A DNA stretch of 64,000 nt from Aradus depressus (Eukaryota; Arthropoda; Insecta; Hemiptera; Aradidae). Both the position numbers and the translations under genes were made by a program. The DNA is taken from NCBI GenBank assembly GCA_963662175.1, contig OY759220.1, positions 42,814,136 through 42,878,135 on the forward strand, given 5' to 3'. Below, piece by piece: positions 46,322-57,700 of this stretch. The notes below the pieces were generated by a model that searched no databases, was not told the origin of the DNA, and was given only the letters and a program-made list of their open reading frames with translations. Position 1 is the first letter of the stretch. Each line of letters opens with the position of its first letter.

Positions 46322-47937
46322 TCTATATTAATAAAGCTGAAACGGGGCATTCTTTTGAGCCCGATTGAATAATAGGCTACGTGGCGTCCCAAAATTTTGA
46401 TCGGGAGGGGGGGTTGTGGGGGGGCCTAAGTATAAAAATAGTGCTAACTCATTAACTAATGGCGAATTGTCATGAAATTTTACAGGTAGTCTTTTTAAAA
46501 GCCAAACAAGAAAAAAAGGTGTGTGGCGTCCCAAAGTTTTGATCGGGAGGGGGGGTTGTAAGGGGGGCCTAAGTATAAATATAGAGCTAACTCATTAACT
46601 AATGGGCGAATTGTCATGAAATTTCACACATAGTCTTTTTAAAAGCCAAGTAGGAAAAAAAGGTGTGTGGCGTCCCAAAGTTTTGTACGGGAGGGGGGGT
46701 TGTGGGGGGGCCTAAGTATAAATATAGAGCTAACTCATTAACTAATGGGCGAATTGTCATGAAATTTCACACATAGTCTTTTTAAAAGCCAAGTAGGAAA
46801 AAAAGGTGTGTGGCGTCCCAAAGTTTTGCACGGGAGGGGGGGTTGTGGGGGTGCCTAAGTATAAATATAGAGCTAACTCATTAACTAATGGGCGAATTGT
46901 CCTGAAATTTCATACATAGTCTTTTTAAAAGCCAAGTAGGAAAAAAAGGTGTGTGGCGTCCCAAAGTTTTGTACGGGAGGGGGGGGTTGTGGGGGGGCCT
47001 AAGTATAAATATAGAGCTAACTCATTAACTAATGGGCGAATCGTCATGAAATTTCACATGTAGTATTCCTGAAGACCAAATAAAAAAAATAGGCGGTGTG
47101 ACGGCTCAAAATTTTTTACGGGAGGGTGGTAGTGGGGGGGCCTAAGTATAAATATAGAGCTAACTCATTAACTAATGGGCGAATCGTCATGAAATTTCAC
47201 ATGTAGTATTTTTAAAAGCCAAATAGGAAAAAAAGGTGTGTGGCGTCCCAAAGTTTTGAACGGGAGGGAGGGTTGTGGGGGGGCCTAAGTATAAATATAG
47301 AGCTAGCTCTTTAACGGTTGGTCGGATTGTCACGAAATTTCACACGGAGTATTCCTGAAGACCAAATAGAAAAATGGGCGGTGTGACGGCTCAAAATTTT
47401 TTACGGGAGGGGGGGGTAGTGGGGGGGGCCTAAGTATAAATATAGAGCTAACTCATTAACTAATGGGCGAATCGTCATGAAATTTCACATGTAGTATTTT
47501 TAAAAGCCAAATAGGAAAAAAAGGTGTGTGGCGTCCCAAAGTTTTGAACGGGAGGGGGGGTTGTGGGGGGGCCTAAGTATAAATATAGAGCTAACTCTTT
47601 AACGGTTGGTCGGATTGTCACGAAATTTCACATGGAGTATTCCTGAAGACCAAATAGAAAAATAGGCGGTGTGACGGCTCAAAATTTTTTACGGGAGGGG
47701 GGAGGGTAGTGGGGGGGCCTAAGTATAAATATAGAGCTAACTCATTAACTAATGGGCGAATCGTCATGAAATTTCACATGTAGTATTTTTAAAAGCCAAA
47801 TAGGAAAAAAAGGTGTGTGGCGTCCCAAAGTTTTGAACGGGAGGGGGGGTTGTGGGGGGGCCTAAGTATAAATATAGAGCTAACTCTTTAACGGTTGATC
47901 GTATTGTCATGAATCGGATTGTCATGAATTTCACATG
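46322..47937 (+). repeat. Copy 5: left end and A-repeat array
   Basis: Same unit order as copy 4, differing by scattered single bases and G-tract lengths. Confidence 0.85.
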
Positions 47938-49170
47938 TAGTAGTAGTAACTATGTATTCGCTGTGGGGTTCACTGTTGCAAGACATTTACTAGCTGTGAT
48001 GTCCAGCGTTCCTAATATCGTACTAGCTGTGGGGTCCGCTGTTGCAAGGCACTTACTAGCTGTAGTGCTCAGCCCCAGCGTTCCTAACTATGTACTGGCT
48101 GTGGGGTTCGCTGTTGCAAGGCACCTACAAGACATTTACTAGCTGTGATGCCCAGCGTTTCTAATTACGTACTAGCTGTGGGGTCTGCTGTTGCAAGGCG
48201 CTAGCAGTGTGGCCCAGCGTATTTCACTACGTAGGTACTAGCCGTGGGGTCCGCCGTTGCAAAACTCATACTAGCTGTGATGCCCTGTGGTTCTAACTAC
48301 ATACTATCTGTGGGGTTCGCAGTTGCAAGGCACCTACTACCTGTAAGGCCCAGCGTTCCTAAAAACGTACTAGCTGTGGGGTCCGTCGTTGCAAAAGCAT
48401 ACTAGCTGTGATGCCCAGGGTTCCTAATATCGTACTAGCTGTGGGGTCCGTTGTTGCAAGGCATTTACTAGCTGTAGTGCCCAGCGTTCCTAACTATGTA
48501 AAGCTGTGAAGTTCGCTGTTGCAAAGCACTTACTAACTGTAATGCCGGCGTATTTAACTACGTACTAGCTGTGGGGTCCGCTGTTGCGAGGCACATACTA
48601 GCTGTGGTGATCAGCGTTCCTAACTACGTACTAGCTGTGGGGTCCGTTGTTGCAAGGCATTTACTAGCTGTAGTGGCCAGCGTTCCTAACTATGTACTAG
48701 CTGTGAAGTTCGCTGTTGCAAAGCACTTACTAACTGTAATGCCCAGCGTATTTAACTACATACTAGCTGTGGGGTCCGCTGTTGCAAGGCACTTAATAGC
48801 TGTGATGCCCAGCGTTCCTAACTTCATACTAGCTGTGGGGTCCGCTGTTGCGAGGCACATACTAGCTGTGGTGACCAGCGTTCCTAACTACGTACTAGCT
48901 GTTGGGTCCGCCGAGGCAAGGCACATACTAGCTATGATGCCCAGCATTCCCAACTACGTACTAGCTGTGGTGCTCAGCGTTGCAAGCCACATACTAGCTG
49001 TGGTCACACACGTTCTTAAGTACGCACTGACTATGACGTCCAGCGATGCTAAGTATTCACTAGGTGTGGCTTCCGCCGTTGAAAGGCGCATACTAGCTGT
49101 GGTGCCCAGGAGTCCTAAAAACTTACTAGCGTTACAACAGCTGAAGGACTATAAGCCTTATTCCGTATGA
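47938..49170 (+). repeat. Copy 5: full B-repeat minisatellite
   Basis: The longest B block. It contains the subunits that copy 1 has and copies 2-3 lack, and open frames of 96 and 199 residues (47852-48142, 48571-49170). Confidence 0.85.
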
Positions 49171-49249
49171 ATAATTGAAAATTATAACATCATGAATGTA
49201 CTGTCGAGGAACTGAATAGCGTTATAGAAGATATTGGGACAAAAATCAA

Positions 49250-49282
49250 AGTTCCCCGGGCAACGCCGGGTATTACTGCTAG
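49250..49282 (+). other. Helitron 3' terminus of the whole array
   Basis: CCCCGGGCAACGCCGGG (5-bp GC stem), then TATTACTGCTAG ending at 49282, followed by T. This is the canonical Helitron end (hairpin about 12 bases before CTRR) and the only copy in the window with intact CTAG. Confidence 0.85.
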
Positions 49283-50308
49283 TATTATATAATATGTATA
49301 TAATATAAATATATTTAAGTTTATTCTGAAATCATGTACGAGTTAACTAAAGTTTATTATGAACAATTTCGACTTTCTCTTCGTTCGTTTGCCTGGCTTA
49401 CCTCTCATAAAATAACGTTTATCAAATTTAAATATTGACTGCAAATTGATCACTTCAGATAATAGGGCATTTTGAAGTTTATTGATTTAAAAAAAGTTGA
49501 CAAGTTATGAGGGCTTTAGTGGTGAGTTTGTAGCTTTGATAAAGTTGCAATAATGTTGACTTGAAACACTTGAATAGAGAATGTTTATTTATATTCAACG
49601 ACCTTTGGGATGGTGGAAGGTATCACAATTAAGTTAACTGAAGGGGGTGGCTGGATAAACGCAATTTATTGATCAAAAACCAACTTCTAAGTAAAAACAC
49701 AAAAAAATACATTAACATGGAAACCAGAGATAATCGCTCATATAAACATAATAAATTTTTTGTTCGTTTTGGGTAGTACAATACCCGTATAATATTGATA
49801 CAATTTGCATTTTAAAGTAGATATTTTTATTGATTAGTAAAATCGAAATAAACCAATTTTCTAGTATTGCTAACGGGAATAGAGCTACATTTAAATTTGT
49901 AGAACTGACTGTTAATTATATTTCCTAAATCCCGAATTAAAAATAAATTTCGGAATTGGAAAAGTATAATCCTGATTCCAATTACCTTAGAGACCTATCT
50001 CGAGATTTCGACATTGGAGGTCCTAACCATAGGGTTACTGGTATCAATAATTGTTTCTTTTCAGAAATTTTAAAGAATATGAAAATAAAGGTTTCATATT
50101 CTTTTCAAAATAATTATCTTTTTTTATGTTAACTTTTCCTTTACACTATTTTCATGGACATTTTTACCAGTAGTAAAATTTGTCATCTACAAATGATTTA
50201 TAGTGAAAATTATATTTGACAAATCTTTGGACTTGGTTACATTTACCAGTAAGCCCGGGATACAACAGGATACATCCACAGTCGCTCAGCTTGGGAAATG
50301 GACATCAA
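49283..50308. other. Unique AT-rich sequence between array and foldback element
   Basis: About 1 kb without recognisable genes or repeats. It is the right flank of the Helitron array. Confidence 0.6.
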
Positions 50309-51380
50309 GATGGTCCCTAAGAATTAAGTCGTTATTCAGAAAGCGCGTCAATAACATACGTTATTCAAATAGTCGATCAATAAGCTCTTAATTTAGAGGA
50401 AAAATCAATAAGGTAGTTATTCAAAAATGTTATTTACTAAAAGTTGGCAACACCTTGAGAGGAAGAAAAATGTTATTTACTAAAAGTTGGCAACACCTTC
50501 AGAGGAAGAAAAATGTTATTTACTAAAAGTTGGCAACACCTTCAGGGGAAGAAAAATGTTATTTACTAAAAGTTGGCAACACCTTCAGAGGAAGAAAAAT
50601 GTTATTTACTAAAAGTTGGCAACACCTTGAGAGGAAGAAAAATGTTATTTACTAAAAGTTGGCAACACCTTCAGAGGAAGAAAAATGTTATTTACTAAAA
50701 GTTGGCAACACCTTCAAAGGAAGAAAAATGTTTATTATTATCTGATGGTGATAATACCTCATTGATCTATCTAATAAAGTTAACACAATAATTTATTGTA
50801 TAAATCTACAACTTCTAATAGTTTATTATATAGTAATAATAATAATTATATTATTATTGACATTAGTCAAATAACATTATACCTAATTTAATAATTATAG
50901 TATATCATATACATATATCAATATAGCTTACATTTGTATTTTTTAAGCATATGAAGATATAAAAGTAATTTTAGAAAAAGTACATTATTTTTAATATTTA
51001 ATACCTTTAACTATGAATAATCTAAAAGATTTTTTATCTAAATAAATAATATATAATAATTACATGAAATATAAAATGATTTAAAAAAATAATAAAATAG
51101 AAAGGAATCTCTTAGGATTTCATAGATCAATTAGTTATTATAAATAAATATATCACTAACAGATAATAATAAACATTTTTCTTCCTCTGAAGGTGTTGCC
51201 AACCTTTTGTAAATAACATTTTTCTTCCTCTGAAGGTGTTGCCAACCTTTTGTAAATAACATTTTTGAATAACTAACTTATTGATTTTTCCTCTAAATTA
51301 CGACCTTATTGATCGACTATTCGAATAGCATCTGTTATTGATGCGCTTTCTGAATAACGACTTTCTCCTTAGGGACCATC
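50309..51380. mobile_element. Foldback-like element with repeat-bearing inverted arms
   Basis: Inverted arms begin GATGGTCCCTAAG at both ends (left arm about 50309-50745, right arm about 51150-51380). Both arms share 'gtcgttattcagaaagcgc', 'atagtcgatcaataag', 'tagaggaaaaatcaataag' and a 43-bp tandem unit containing 'gttggcaacaccttcagagg'. The left arm has seven units, the right arm two. The loop (50746-51149) is AT-rich and non-coding. Long inverted arms with internal tandem repeats resemble Foldback elements. I could not find a target duplication. It lies just downstream of the DRC3 stop codon. Confidence 0.8.
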
Positions 51381-51437
51381 GATCAGTGTCTGTCTTATCA
51401 CTAGAAGTTCAACAAACCAACATTTAAAAAAAATCAA

Positions 51438-51443
51438 TTTAAT
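51438..51443 (-). terminator. Possible DRC3 polyadenylation signal (ATTAAA)
   Basis: ATTAAA on the - strand about 22 bases after the stop codon at 51465. If used, the 3' UTR would be very short. Suggestive only. Confidence 0.3.
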
Positions 51444-51464
51444 ATAGGGTGAGATGGATGATGT

Positions 51465-51744
51465 CTACCATTCGCTGCCCATGTTCTCGAGAAGACGGAC
51501 CGCACTGTCGTGGAAGGTGACCTGAGACTCGTCATCTTTCTTCGGCTTCCTCTTCCCGAAGGCGGGGTGTCCTGTCTGCTGGATGAGCACTGTGTTCTTG
51601 AGGGCGTTCACCAGCTCCGCTCGATTCCCGGACTTCTTCACCACCTCGACCCCGTCCTTCCCCAGCATGCAGAACTCGTGAAGGTTGTACTCAAGGAATA
51701 GTTTAATGCGAAGAACTGCCTGTCGGTTTCGCTTCATTTCATTC
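51465..51744 (-). CDS. DRC3: DRC3 last coding exon with C-terminal extension
   Basis: Acceptor CCTTTAG. Encodes NEMKRNRQAVLRIKLFLEYN, aligning to the end of vertebrate DRC3, and continues about 65 residues further with a basic FGKRKPKKDDE stretch before TAG at 51467-51465. The extension is absent from the vertebrate proteins I know. Confidence 0.9.
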
Positions 51745-54700
51745 CTAAAGGATAATGATCATTTGGGTGTATTTTAATTAAAAAACGAAAAATGTTGAAG
51801 TGGAACTTGTTGGCATGCATCAAAGATTGCTCACATTTCCATCTTATTTTTTAAAGCTTGAGAATAAACTTCACATATACAACACCATACTTAGAGGGCG
51901 CCGGTAGCTCAGTGGTATGCGTGCTTGCCTTCTGAGCTCAAGATCGTGGGTTCGAAACCCGACCGAGGCCCTTAGTTTATTTTACCTGGGAGGTAAAATA
52001 AACTTAAGCATGCCGTCCTTCGGATGGGATGTTAAGCGATGGTCCCGAGCCTGTACGATGTCAGGTACTCGTTAAAGACCCCTGCCCTAGATGAATAAAA
52101 ATGTTGGGTAGGCAAAATTTAAGACTCCCACAGTAGAGTCGGGCTCATGTCCACCAGAGTGACGAAAGAGCGCTCTAGTATTAGGCGATATGACCTCGTA
52201 GTCATGCCCGGGCGAGTTATAAAACCTAACCTAACACCATACTAAAACCCATTAGGACTATCTCGGTATCGAGATATGGGCATCTGCCAAAAAACCAAAC
52301 ATACAACGTCTTCAGTCACTGCAGTCCATTATACTACGCCACATTGCCGATGCGCCATTTTAAGTTTCCAATCTCACATTGCATAATGACCTCAACATCC
52401 CATTTGTACCCTCTGTTATCAACCCACGATATCAGAACTTTCATTACAAAATCCATCATCACGCCAATCCACTTAGTCAACAATTATTCACAAACCCTCC
52501 TCACAAATCCACTCACAAAACCAAAAAAAACGAACAAAAGGAAATTACTATATATTTATTGTTTTCGCAAATCACATTTAGTCGCTATATTAAGAAGTTT
52601 AAACGGTAATATAAAATTAATTTTAAATTACAATTTTAACTGATTTCACTATTCAAGCATTATCCTCCTTCATAAATAAAACATATCAAAAATTGTTAGT
52701 TATTGTGATTCATGTCAGGGCTTTCTTTATTTTTAACGATGTCATATCGCCTCCTTTCGTCGCTCTGGTGGACATGAGCCCGTATCTACTGTGAGAGTCC
52801 TAACGGGACCTACCATCGCTTAACGTCCCATCCGAAGGGGTTTTTCCACGTCCTGAATAACAAAAATGTGAAATAACATTAGTATTATGCAATATTACTT
52901 ACTCGACGAGCTCTCCACATTTTTCCTGATGCCAGTTCTTGAGTTTCTGCATCAACTGATCCTCTTTTGTATCTATATTCAGCATATGTATCTCATGCAT
53001 TGTCAGAATGGCGTTGTTCATCATGTCTTTACTTTTCATATACTGAAAACATTTATAAATATAAAATACACTCATTGATAAATAAAAAATATAGTATAGC
53101 TGGTTAATTTTTAAGTTGACTGGTGAAGTGAAGATTTCACACTGTCAGAACTAATCAACGTTTCATTATAGATGGGAGAGACCTTTAGAGGGGAGGTGTA
53201 CCGCACTTATTAATCTCACCGGCTAACTTGATATTAATTAATTCTAATTACCTAAAAGTAAGCTGGAATTTCACACTCCCCTACAGGAAATTAAGGGATT
53301 ATGATATATGTTTTTCTCTCCATGTCTATTTTTTAACCCGACATAAATATTTTCTAAATGTATTAAAATAAAATATAAAGGTTATGCCAGTAAGTGCACG
53401 ATCTTTTTCAATAAAAAAATAACAGGGCAATTTTGGCAATATTTGACAGCTGGTGTGGTGTATTGCCCCTCTGGAGAAATTATATACCTACACTTACTAT
53501 TAAATTTTAGAGTGGAAAATAAACAATTGAAAAAAAATAATTGTTCAAATTTAAAAAAAATGTATATATAAAAAAAACTGTTCTGAACTATATAAATTAA
53601 ATATACGGACCCTAGCAGAAACCATTTTCATCCGTGCTCCCGATGTCATCCCCAACACATCATTTCTACGTCAAAAAAAGGTCGCCGGTGGGTCACCGAC
53701 AATGTACTTCCCCAGAACGAATTAAACAATTAACGCTTCGCTCTCCCTCCAAAACCAGTTCGCGCTAATATTCAATAGTTGACTTACATAGGGGCTCCTA
53801 AATCTCCATACTGAATTTTGTGTCGATAAATTCATTACATTGGCAGTTATTAGGGTTTTTGAAATGAGCCCCCTCATCCCTTCGGCCGATATCGCTGTTA
53901 TTTGATACGTTATGTCCTCATTGGGTTTTGACTTCAAATATGTAATTTCATGTCGATAAATTAATAACATCGACAGTTATTATTAATTGATGAACCCCTC
54001 TGATCCCCCTCTTAGAGATTTTGAGTTAAGCCTCTCCCTAATCCTCCTTCCCTTTGGCCAATTCGGCTGAAAATGTACAGGTGTTGTCCTTATGGGGTTC
54101 AGGTCACATGTATACAATTTCGTTTTGATACATTTTTTCTATCGGGAGTTATCGTGTTCACAGCACAGAGAGACAGCTTTTTTTTTCATATTTCGGATCT
54201 GGAGATCGAAAAACATTAAATTTCGTTGAAAACTCCACATCGAAATTTTGAACTATTACATAACTTCCCCTATATTTACAGGGTTAGTACGTTATAAGTC
54301 AGGGTTGGTAAGTTATTTACATAACAACTCCAGATATACGAAGCTTAGTTAGAAATAGAAAAATTATAAACCATCCAATGGTGAACACTCCCTAAAACAC
54401 TGAGTTATAGTCATCACCTCGTATAGCTGAGAAAATAATAACATGTTATATATTCATGCCTCAGACAGCCCATTCATGCGTTTAAAGAACAACAGATAGA
54501 AATAAAATTCATAAAGTGCTCAAATTCCCAAAACATATATAATGAATCTATTAGTCTGTTAGCCCTAGGGTTTATTTACAGTTGTAACGGAAGTAACTAA
54601 CCGGCCTGAGATGGGGAGGTAGGAAGGTGAGATCCTCAGCCCTCGGCAACAGGTTGATCATGATCCTGTTCAGTCTCTCAGTTATGTTGTCCATGAAATC

Positions 54701-57700
54701 CAGTTCTGAGTCTCGCATCCTTCTGTAGAACCCCTGAGCCGCTTCCATAAAACCGTTATTTATCTCACCCAAATTTCTCTCATATTGTGCTATCACTTCC
54801 TAAAAAAGAATGTTGTTCAGATGTATTTAATAGGAAGTGTTGATATTTACAACTGTGAAGAGTTCACTAGCAAATGATGTGAAGGAAAATATGTCTATGA
54901 GTTCATGACATGAGAGGAGAAACCATCCAATGGTGACACTCCCTAAAACACTGAGTTACAGTTACTCATCACTGTCACTGCTGCTATCTAGAGGGTCTCT
55001 GAACCATTGGGGCTTAAGGCGTCTTTAAGGATTTTGGGGAAGTATGACAGATGAAATGCATGGATTAGAGGAATGGAATTTCTTATATCTGGCTTTAACT
55101 ATGAAAATTTGAGATCTGTGTAAACGATTTTGTTGGAGACATAATAAGGAACACTGGCTATTTTACGAAGGATTTTGGATGTCTAGTCAAAATCCCGTAG
55201 GTAAAGTCCATAAGTCTACAGGGGTTTCAATAGTGTATTATATTATATAGCATTCGTTTTGTTTTGAGAGATAAGTTAGATCTCTGGTCAAGTAGTTTCT
55301 GTAAAAATGTTTGACATCCATTTATTTCTTGTCTTTTCAATCTTGTGTCTGGGTTCCAGTCTTTTGTCAAGTAGAAGGCGAGTGGACTTCGTTTGTTGAT
55401 ATTCTAACAAATATAATCCAAACACAATTTTAGTAGGTATATAATTGCACCTGATGCCGAATATTGAAGAATTCCCCAAGAAACTAGAACACATATCAAA
55501 TATATTTGTTGCTACTTATAATCAATTAGAAGGGACATTAATATATAAACGTCCCTCTATGAATCACGGACAGTGGCTCTACCTCTACGCCCTTCTCGTT
55601 GGTCAATTTGGCTGAAATTCAATCCACCCTACTCAGAGACACCTCAAGCCACATATAAAATATGAGTTGGTATATTCATTACACTAGCAGTTTTTGTGGT
55701 TTAAATCCCCTCTTTCTTTTACCAAATTCGACTGAAAATAAATATATATCGTTCTTATGTACAGTACACATATAAAAATTTATTTAAATTTGATTTACAT
55801 TTTAGGATTCAAGGGTTGGGAAAACATAAAATCCTGGTGAAAATTACACCGAATTTTGACCTAATACACGCCTCGCTGAGGAAGAAAACAGTAGTTTCCA
55901 AACCCGACCTAATCAAGGTTTCTATATATTAACTTAACAAGCGATCTTGGTTATTTTTTGTGTTAAGCAAACCTTGTTCTGGACTTTTTTTTAAAGAAAA
56001 AATAATGAATGTTTAAAATATAATGATTAATAGGTATTAAATCTTTACAGTAAAATGTTGAGTTGGAATAGTAGTGATATGTGACACAGTTATAGGAACC
56101 CGCAATACCCAACTGTCGTGCTTTAGTGCAGTATCATCATTGGTGCGGCACTAAACCAAATAGTGCAAAATAAATCATTTCAATCCCATTAAAAGCCTCT
56201 AACACTATATAATGTATTATTTTAATTTTCTTATTTAATAACAACAGTATAGAAATAAGCAGGCCTTCGCAAAGAAAGAAATAAGCCTTAGTAATATTCA
56301 GATGTGCAGCTTCCTTTCATCCCCCAATTCCATAAGCCTTGCATCCAAAAGCTGTACCGAGAGAACACCCTGAGAATTGACAAAAGTGGACAATATCCAC
56401 ACTTCATATTAATCATTTACACTTTTATTTATTTGTACTTTATTTCAACAACTAAGTTTTCAAATCTTACTTGTTGATCAGAAATAATATAACATATTTG
56501 TACTCATTTTAAATAAAAAAATTAGTAACCATAATGGCGGGAGACAAACTTCATAATAAACCTAAAGTATATTTACCACGTTGCTGCTCATGTACTGTGG
56601 TGCAATATTTCATAATAATATCACATTACCATAGGGATATCATCTCAAGATGATACAAAAGAGAGAGATAACTTACTGGCAACCCATACAACAGATCAAT
56701 GGTCATAACATTTTCACTATTTCAATACTTTTTTTTATACCTTTACAAGTTAACCTCTTTACCCCAAGTAAATATCTCAGGTTAATGTGACTGAGTAACA
56801 GTTTAGTTATAAAGAATGTGAGGCTTACAGCCGTACGTTACGCTATAGAATATATGAAAACTAATTACGTGGTAAAATACTTATTTTAACTGATAAGGTA
56901 ATTTCTTGCCAAAAACGTTCAATAAATCTGTGGCTTGGTGCAAGAACCACCTATGTCTATTTTATCACATTTTAAATAAAACAAAATGAATCCTTCTTTG
57001 AAGTTTTATGCAGATTTATTTTATATAATTTAAATTAGCATGTCATAAACTTATATTTGGAGGGCGCCGGTAGCTCAGTGGTATGCGTGCTTGCCTTGTG
57101 AGCTCAAGATCGTGGGTTCAAAACCCGACTGAGGCCCTTAGTTTATTTTATCTGGGAGGTAAAATAAACTTAAGCACGCCGTCCATCGGATGGGACGTTA
57201 AGCGATGGTCCCGAGCCTGTACGATGTCAGATACTCGTTAAAGACCCCTACCCTAGGTGAATAAAAATTTAGGGTAGGTAAAAGTTAGGACTCACACAGT
57301 AGAGTCGGGCTCATGTCCACCAGAGTGACGAAAGAGCGCTCTGGTAGTAGGCGATAAAACCCGGGCATGAGTCATAAAACCTAACCTAACTTATATTTAC
57401 TGGATCATTTGTTTTTAAAACTTGTTTTATATACAAAAAAATTCTGACATATGTTAGGGGGTTAGGGTTTATGACTCATGCCCGGGCTTTAACTACGAGG
57501 TCATATCGCCTACTACCAGAGCGCTCTTTCGTCACTCTGGTGGACATGAGTCCAACTCTACAGTGGGAGCCCTAAATTTTGCCTACCCTACATTTTTATT
57601 CACCTAGGACGGGGGTCTTTAACGAGAGGTACCTGACATCGTACAGACTCGGGACCATCTCTTAACGTCCCATCCGAAGGACGGCGTGCTTAAGTTTATT

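Larger units (their letters stand above)
19717..49282 (+). mobile_element. Tandem array of non-autonomous Helitron-like elements, 29.6 kb, five copies
   Basis: The left edge TCTATATTAATAAAGCTG follows an A (19716). The right edge is a GC hairpin CCCGGGCAACGCCGGG, 12 bases later CTAG (49279-49282), then T. TC at the start, hairpin plus CTAG at the end, and insertion between A and T without duplication are Helitron hallmarks. Five left ends recur at 19717, 24917, 32731, 44047 and 46322. Each copy runs left end, A repeats, B repeats, and (in copies 1-3 and 5) the hairpin; copies 1-4 are followed by C repeats. No Rep or helicase ORF is present, so it is non-autonomous. A LINE is inserted at 36561-42965. 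Confidence 0.82.

Noticed and set aside
50424..50730. Regular 43-bp direct repeats suggesting a CRISPR-like array
   Set aside because: The units are contiguous without unique spacers, recur inverted at 51174-51265, and lie in a eukaryotic genome; they are part of a foldback element.
57059..57135. tRNA gene-like head with boxes A and B (also at 5706, 8048, 10911, 51892, 62440 and others)
   Set aside because: Each is followed by the same ~250-bp SINE body, several have target duplications, and the folds deviate from a functional tRNA; they are SINE heads.
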